From: Bacillus paralicheniformis
GTDB taxonomy: Bacteria > Bacillota > Bacilli > Bacillales > Bacillaceae
Reading direction: 5' to 3'
Length of the DNA: 64,000 nt
Assembly: GCF_001042485.2 (NCBI RefSeq)
Contig: NZ_LBMN02000001.1
Location: forward strand, 186,001 to 250,000
The notes under the pieces were generated by a model. That model made no database searches. It saw only the letters and a list, made by a program, of their open reading frames with translations, and was not told the DNA's origin. Below, one piece after another: positions 58,940 through 64,000 of the stretch (within the stretch, counting starts at the first letter, position 1; every line of letters begins with the position of its first letter). Position numbers and translations under genes: made by a program.

Positions 58940-59107
58940 GGCCTTCACCTCCTCTCTATTGGTTTGTCCCAAAAGCGGGGAAACATGTAACCGCGGCAAA
59001 ATACCCGCTGAAAAAATTTCAGAAATTTTGCACCAAGTTATTGAACTCGCTTCCAAAATCTTTTAAGATGAAAGAAGACAGGAGAGTTTATTTTTTTGGA
59101 GCAAAAA

Positions 59108-59125
59108 TGAATGAGTATTCATTCA
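59108..59125. promoter_or_regulatory. FadR operator upstream of fadN
   Basis: TGAATGA-GTAT-TCATTCA is a perfect palindrome of the Bacillus FadR (YsiA, TetR family) type, 20 bases before the fadN start. Long-chain acyl-CoA should relieve repression of the beta-oxidation operon. Confidence 0.9.
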
Positions 59126-59144
59126 AAGTGGGGGAGGATCTTTC

Positions 59145-61535
59145 ATGGTCAAGCATATTCGTAAAGCCGCCGTTATCGGTTCCGGTGTAATGGGTTCCGG
59201 AATCGCGGCTCACTTAGCCAATATCGGGATTCCTGTGTTACTGCTCGATATGGTGCCGCGTGAATTAACAGATGAGGAAAGAAAAAAAAGCCGCACCCTT
59301 GAAGACCCGGATGTGCGCAACCGGCTGGCACAGTCAGCCGTACAAAAGCTGCTAAAGCAAAAACCGGCTCCGCTTACTTCGAAGAAGAATATCAGCCGTA
59401 TCACCACAGGGAACACAGAAGACGATTTTGAAAAAATTAAAGATGCCGACTGGATTATTGAAGTTGTTGTCGAAAACCTGGAGATCAAGAAGCAAGTGTT
59501 TTCAAAAGTCGATCAATACAGAAAACACGGAAGCATCGTCAGCAGCAATACATCAGGCATCTCCGTCAGGCAGATGGCGGAGGGAAGGTCCGCTGATTTT
59601 AAAAAGCACTTTTTAGGAACGCACTTTTTTAACCCGGCCCGCTATTTAAAGCTGCTTGAGGTGATTCCGATTGATGAAACGGATCCCGGGGTGCTGGACT
59701 TTATGAAGAAATTCGGCGAAGACGTACTTGGCAAAGGGGTTGTTGAAGCGAAAGACACGCCAAACTTTATCGCCAACCGCATCGGAACATACGGCTTGCT
59801 TGTGACGGTTCAGGAAATGCTGAAAGGCGGCTACACGATAGGCGAAGTCGATTCGATTACAGGTCCGCTGATCGGGCGCCCGAAAAGCGCAACTTTCAGA
59901 ACGCTCGATGTCGTCGGGCTTGATACATTTTCGCACGTTGCCAAAAATGTCTATAACCAAGTCACTGGTGAAGAAAAAAACGTTTTCCGGCTGCCTGAAT
60001 TTATTGAACAAATGCTCGAAAGAGGCTGGATCGGAAGCAAAGCGAAACAAGGTTTTTACAAAAAAGAAGGAAAAGACATCCTTGAGCTTGATCCGATGAC
60101 GATGACCTACAGCAAACGCCAAACATTAAAAACATCGGGACTTGAAGCGGCCAAGCAAATGAAAGGCGCAGGAGCGAGATTGAAAGCGCTTATTTATTCA
60201 GATGACAGAGCGGGAAGCCTTCTTTGGAACATGACAGCTCCGACGCTTGTCTATTCGGCTGAGCTGACAGGGGAAATCGCTGACAGCATATCGGCGATTG
60301 ATCAGGCGATGAAATGGGGGTTCGGCTGGTCGGAAGGGCCGTTTGAAATGTGGGACAGCATCGGTGTGAAAAACGCGGTGCAAAAGCTTGAAGCAGAGGG
60401 CTGGAAAGTCGCGGACTGGGTGAAGGAAATGCTCGCAAAAGGACATGAGACCTTCTACCTTAAGGAAAACGGAAAGACGTTCTGCTACTGTTTTGAAAGC
60501 GGCGAATACAGGGCGCTTCAAGAAAACAAAAAAACGATCCATTTGTCGTCACTCAAAGAAACAAAAGGCGTTATCAAGAAAAACAGCGGGGCAAGTTTGA
60601 TCGATTTAGGCGACGATGTCGCCCTGCTCGAATTTCATTCGAAAAGCAATGCAATCGGACTCGACATCATCCAAATGCTGAAATTCGCTCTAGAGGAAGT
60701 AGACGCCAATTATAAAGGACTTGTGATCGGCAACCAGGGCAAAAATTTCTGCGTCGGAGCCAATCTTGCGATGATGCTGATGGAAGCCCAAGACGACAAC
60801 TATATGGAAATTGACATGATCATCCGTCAGTTCCAGGAGACGATGATGAAAGTGAAATACAGTACCAAGCCGGTCGTCGCCGCTCCGTTCGGGATGACGC
60901 TTGGCGGGGGGACTGAGCTTTGCCTGCCTGCAGCCCGTGTTCAAGCTTCAAGTGAATCATACATGGGCCTTGTTGAAACAGGCGTCGGTCTGATTCCGGG
61001 CGGCGGAGGCAATAAAGAGCTTTATTTAAACTACTTGAAGGGGCTGCCTGAAGGCGTTAAACCGGATATCCAGGAGGCCGCCATCAAGACGTTTGAGACA
61101 ATTGCCCTTGCAAAAACGTCGACTTCGGCTCAAGAAGCGAAAGAGCTGAACATCTTAACCGCAGAGGATCAAATCAGCATCAACCAGGATCACTTGTTAT
61201 ACGATGCTAAAAAACTCGTCCTGACGCTTTCCGAAAGCGGCTACCGTCCGCCGGTTAAAAAGAAAGTTCCAGTGACGGGCGAAACCGGCTATGCGGCGCT
61301 CCTGCTCGGTGCGGAATCGTTAAAGCTGTCCGGCGCCATCTCTGAACACGACATGAAGATAGCGAAAAAGCTGGCGTTTGTCATCGCGGGCGGGAGGGTT
61401 CCATTCGGCGCTGAAGTAACGGAAGAATACTTGCTCAATTTGGAAAGAGAAGCTTTCCTGAGCCTTGTGAGCGAACCGAAAACGCAGGCGAGAATGCAGC
61501 ATATGCTTGTAAAAGGCAAACCTTTGCGTAATTAA
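59145..61535 (+). CDS. fadN: FadN: 3-hydroxyacyl-CoA dehydrogenase / enoyl-CoA hydratase
   Basis: A 796-residue bifunctional beta-oxidation protein. The N-terminal Rossmann domain has G-S-G-V-M-G-S-G (about 12-19), followed by the HAD motif HFFNPARYLKLLEVIP and C-terminal HAD region to about 400. From about 480 a crotonase-like domain follows (GNQGKNFCVGANLAMM, GMTLGGGTELCLPA, GLVETGVGLIPGGGGNKE). The domain order is the reverse of E. coli FadB, as usual in Bacillus. GGGGGAGG precedes ATG 59145. Confidence 0.95.
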   Translation: MVKHIRKAAVIGSGVMGSGIAAHLANIGIPVLLLDMVPRELTDEERKKSRTLEDPDVRNRLAQSAVQKLLKQKPAPLTSKKNISRITTGNTEDDFEKIKDADWIIEVVVENLEIKKQVFSKVDQYRKHGSIVSSNTSGISVRQMAEGRSADFKKHFLGTHFFNPARYLKLLEVIPIDETDPGVLDFMKKFGEDVLGKGVVEAKDTPNFIANRIGTYGLLVTVQEMLKGGYTIGEVDSITGPLIGRPKSATFRTLDVVGLDTFSHVAKNVYNQVTGEEKNVFRLPEFIEQMLERGWIGSKAKQGFYKKEGKDILELDPMTMTYSKRQTLKTSGLEAAKQMKGAGARLKALIYSDDRAGSLLWNMTAPTLVYSAELTGEIADSISAIDQAMKWGFGWSEGPFEMWDSIGVKNAVQKLEAEGWKVADWVKEMLAKGHETFYLKENGKTFCYCFESGEYRALQENKKTIHLSSLKETKGVIKKNSGASLIDLGDDVALLEFHSKSNAIGLDIIQMLKFALEEVDANYKGLVIGNQGKNFCVGANLAMMLMEAQDDNYMEIDMIIRQFQETMMKVKYSTKPVVAAPFGMTLGGGTELCLPAARVQASSESYMGLVETGVGLIPGGGGNKELYLNYLKGLPEGVKPDIQEAAIKTFETIALAKTSTSAQEAKELNILTAEDQISINQDHLLYDAKKLVLTLSESGYRPPVKKKVPVTGETGYAALLLGAESLKLSGAISEHDMKIAKKLAFVIAGGRVPFGAEVTEEYLLNLEREAFLSLVSEPKTQARMQHMLVKGKPLRN

Positions 61536-61547
61536 GGAGGGAAAATA

Positions 61548-62723
61548 ATGAAAGAGGCAGTTATTGTATCGGGGGCGAGAACCCCGATCGGAAAAGCAAA
61601 AAAAGGCTCATTGAGGACTGTCCGTCCCGATGATTTAGGCGCATATGCCGTGAGAGAGACGCTGAAAAGAGCTGGCGGTTATGAAGGGAATATCGATGAT
61701 TTAATCATCGGCTGCGCTACGCCGGAAGCCGAACAAGGGTTGAATATGGCGCGCAATATCGGGGCGCTTGCCGGTCTGCCGCACACAGTTCCGGCCGTTA
61801 CGATCAACAGATATTGTTCTTCAGGACTTCAATCAATCGCTTACGGGGCCGAAAAAATCATGCTTGGAGCTGCCGACACGATCATTGCCGGCGGCGCTGA
61901 ATCGATGAGCATCGTGCCGATGATGGGGCATATCGTCAGACCGAACGCGGCCCTCGCGGAAACAGCTCCTGAATATTATATGGGGATGGGCCATACGGCT
62001 GAACAGGTTGCCGTTAAATACGGCGTTTCCAGGGAGGATCAGGATGCATTTGCCGTCAGCAGCCATCAAAAAGCCGCCAAAGCGGTCGCGGAAGGAAAGT
62101 TCGAAGATGAAATCGTCCCGGTGGACGTCACCGTCAGAGAAGTGGATGAACATCACAAGCTGAAGGAGCGGACGTTTACTTTCTCCGCCGATGAAGGTGT
62201 GCGCCCGGGGACAACTAAAGACGTTCTGTCAACGTTAAAACCGGCGTTTTCGGCGGACGGTTCTGTTACGGCAGGGAATTCCTCGCAGACGAGCGACGGG
62301 GCGGCTGCAGTGATGATCATGGACAGAGAAAAAGCGGATGCGCTCGGGTTAAAGCCTCTGGCAAGGTTCCGTTCGTTCGCAGTCGGCGGCGTTCCGCCGG
62401 AGGTGATGGGCATCGGTCCTGTTGAAGCTGTCCCAAGGGCGCTGAAGATGGCGGGACTTGAGCTCTCGGATATCGGTTTATTCGAATTAAATGAGGCGTT
62501 TGCATCGCAAGCGATCCAGGTTATCAGGTCGCTTGGAATCGATGAAGAGAAAGTCAATGTCAACGGCGGAGCGATTGCGCTCGGACATCCGCTCGGCTGC
62601 ACGGGAACAAAGCTGACGCTGACATTGATCCACGAAATGCGGCGGAGAAGCGAGCAATTCGGCGTTGTGACGATGTGCATCGGCGGAGGCATGGGAGCAG
62701 CAGGGGTATTCGAATTAGTTTAA
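61548..62723 (+). CDS. fadA: FadA: acetyl-CoA C-acyltransferase (3-ketothiolase)
   Basis: A 391-residue thiolase: nucleophile Cys 90 (NRYCSSGLQ), NEAFASQ, catalytic His in [14 protein letters not shown] and second Cys in TMCIGGGMG. It performs thiolytic cleavage of 3-ketoacyl-CoA to acetyl-CoA. It starts 12 bases after fadN behind GGAGGG and is co-transcribed with fadN and fadE. Confidence 0.96.
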   Translation: MKEAVIVSGARTPIGKAKKGSLRTVRPDDLGAYAVRETLKRAGGYEGNIDDLIIGCATPEAEQGLNMARNIGALAGLPHTVPAVTINRYCSSGLQSIAYGAEKIMLGAADTIIAGGAESMSIVPMMGHIVRPNAALAETAPEYYMGMGHTAEQVAVKYGVSREDQDAFAVSSHQKAAKAVAEGKFEDEIVPVDVTVREVDEHHKLKERTFTFSADEGVRPGTTKDVLSTLKPAFSADGSVTAGNSSQTSDGAAAVMIMDREKADALGLKPLARFRSFAVGGVPPEVMGIGPVEAVPRALKMAGLELSDIGLFELNEAFASQAIQVIRSLGIDEEKVNVNGGAIALGHPLGCTGTKLTLTLIHEMRRRSEQFGVVTMCIGGGMGAAGVFELV

Positions 62724-62742
62724 TCACAAGGGGGATGGAACA

Positions 62743-64000
62743 ATGGAACAAACAAAAGATCATATGAAAAAAGGCGGAGCCTTTCTGATCGAAGAGGTGA
62801 CGGCTGATCAGCTGTTTACACCGGAAGATTTCACGGATGAACATAAAATGATCGCCAAAACGACTGAAGATTATATTCTCGGAGATGTTTTGCCATACAT
62901 CGACGAAATTGAAGAGCACAATTTCGAACACTCTGTCAGGCTTCTGAAAAAAGCCGGCGAACTCGGGCTTCTCGGTGCTGACGTTCCTGAAGAGTATGGC
63001 GGACTCGGGCTCGATAAAATCAGCTCGGCGCTGATCACCGAAAAATTCTCAAGAGCGGGAAGCTTTTCGTTATCGTACGGGGCGCACGTCGGGATCGGCA
63101 CGCTTCCTATCGTATTTTTCGGAACCGAGGAGCAAAAGAAAAAGTATCTGCCGTCCCTTGCAACAGGGGAAAAATTTGCAGCCTATGCCTTAACAGAGCC
63201 GGGCTCCGGATCTGATGCATTAGGGGCAAAAACAACGGCCGTTTTGAATGAGGCGGGAACCCACTATATATTAAACGGTGAAAAGCAATGGATTACAAAC
63301 TCAGCTTTTGCCGATGTTTTCATCGTCTATGCGAAAATAGACGGCGAACATTTTTCGGCCTTCATTGTGGAAAAAGATTACGCAGGTGTTTCCACAGGGC
63401 CTGAAGAGAAAAAGATGGGCATCAAAGGCTCTTCGACCCGCACGCTCATCTTAGACCAGGTTCAAGTTCCGAAAGAAAACCTTTTAGGCGAACCGGGAAA
63501 AGGGCATGTCATCGCCTTCAATATTTTAAATATCGGCCGCTATAAGCTCGCTGTCGGGACAATCGGCGCTTCCAAACGGGTCATCGAGCTGTCCGCTTCA
63601 TACGCCAATCAGCGCCAGCAATTTAAGACGCCGATCTCAAAGTTCAGCTTAATCGGGGAAAAAATCGCCAATATGTCAGCCAAACTTTATGCGATGGAAA
63701 GCTCTGTCTATCGTACGGTCGGGCTGTTTGAAGACAAAATGGGCACCTTGAGCGAAGAAGAGCAAAAAGACGGGCGCCAGGTCGCAAAATCGATCGCTGA
63801 ATATGCAATCGAATGCTCCCTTAACAAAGTATTCGGATCTGAAACGCTTGATTATATCGTTGATGAAGGCGTCCAAATCCATGGCGGTTACGGATTCATG
63901 CAGGAATACGAAGTGGAGCGGGCTTACCGCGATTCACGGATCAACCGGATTTTTGAAGGCACAAACGAAATCAATCGTCTCATCGTCCCGGGCACCTACT
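62743..64000 (+). CDS. fadE: FadE: acyl-CoA dehydrogenase (cut by window end)
   Basis: The frame is open from ATG 62743 (AAGGGGG upstream) to the window edge, giving about 419 of an expected near-590 residues. It is a FAD-dependent acyl-CoA dehydrogenase: [37 protein letters not shown] region and [18 protein letters not shown], with the catalytic Glu in FEGTNE. It catalyses the first oxidative step of beta-oxidation. It was absent from simple ORF lists only because its stop is outside. Confidence 0.94.
   Translation, partial: MEQTKDHMKKGGAFLIEEVTADQLFTPEDFTDEHKMIAKTTEDYILGDVLPYIDEIEEHNFEHSVRLLKKAGELGLLGADVPEEYGGLGLDKISSALITEKFSRAGSFSLSYGAHVGIGTLPIVFFGTEEQKKKYLPSLATGEKFAAYALTEPGSGSDALGAKTTAVLNEAGTHYILNGEKQWITNSAFADVFIVYAKIDGEHFSAFIVEKDYAGVSTGPEEKKMGIKGSSTRTLILDQVQVPKENLLGEPGKGHVIAFNILNIGRYKLAVGTIGASKRVIELSASYANQRQQFKTPISKFSLIGEKIANMSAKLYAMESSVYRTVGLFEDKMGTLSEEEQKDGRQVAKSIAEYAIECSLNKVFGSETLDYIVDEGVQIHGGYGFMQEYEVERAYRDSRINRIFEGTNEINRLIVPGTY

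Noticed and set aside
1..64000. CRISPR arrays, tRNA/rRNA genes, transposases and prophage genes
   Set aside because: No regularly spaced repeats, clover-leaf genes or recombinase/phage protein signatures were found on reading the window.

Overview
The window comes from a Firmicute of the Bacillus subtilis group, most likely the B. licheniformis/paralicheniformis lineage. Three things support this. Spore and germination genes are present (sspJ, gerAA-AB-AC, CotF-like coat proteins, yuzL). Start codons and strong Gram-positive ribosome sites fit the group. The backbone runs in the B. subtilis order yvgJ-yvsG-sspJ-yvsH-fhu-yvrHG-yvrD-btuFCD(R)-lia-gerA-fumC-cssSR-htrB-mrgA-yusZ-yusX-yusW-yusV-yusU-fadNAE. 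Names by synteny rest on memory of that genome; no search was run.

Layout. 0-6 kb: partial LTA-primase gene, yvsG, sspJ (TTG start), a lysine riboswitch controlling the transporter yvsH, then a Fur-boxed siderophore transporter (fhuBGC) without its binding protein. 6-8.6 kb: two-component pair yvrH-yvrG. 8.7-17 kb: galacturonate operon uxaC-yjmB-exuR-uxaB-uxaA plus an intracellular GH28 polygalacturonase, with LacI-type operators. 17-20.5 kb: LysR regulator, MOSC protein, SDR (yvrD), GntR regulator. 20.6-31 kb: a B12 locus (candidate cobalamin riboswitch, btuF-btuC-btuD and, 6 kb later, btuR) split by an accessory sugar-acid cluster (NAL/DapA-type aldolase, iron ADH, SSS symporter, Asp-box hydrolase, decayed pdxA-like gene, SDR). 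31-32 kb: intracellular pectinesterase behind a cre site. 32.2-36.8 kb: the cell-envelope stress operon liaIHGFSR with a palindromic LiaR-type operator. 36.8-41 kb: unknown membrane protein and the gerA germinant receptor operon. 41-44 kb: DUF3970-like small gene, fumC, a TetR regulator and a 54-residue gene sharing twin operators. 44-48.4 kb: secretion stress system cssRS-htrB, a duplicated terminator flanking a structured 236-bp element, and PerR-boxed mrgA. 48.4-53 kb: yusZ, a D,D-carboxypeptidase, oligopeptidase yusX and lipoprotein yusW. 53-58 kb: a complete Fur-controlled hydroxamate siderophore system (yfiY | yfiZ-yfhA-yusV plus FhuF-like reductase and yusU). 58-64 kb: CotF-like proteins, yuzL and the FadR-controlled beta-oxidation operon fadN-fadA-fadE, the last cut by the window end.

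Most of the window is conserved backbone. The parts that stand out are the accessory insert in the B12 operon with its pdxA remnant, the structured element between htrB and mrgA, the twin TetR operators with a 54-residue gene of unknown function, and an 11-bp inverted repeat before yvrH. No tRNA, rRNA, CRISPR array, transposase or phage gene was seen.
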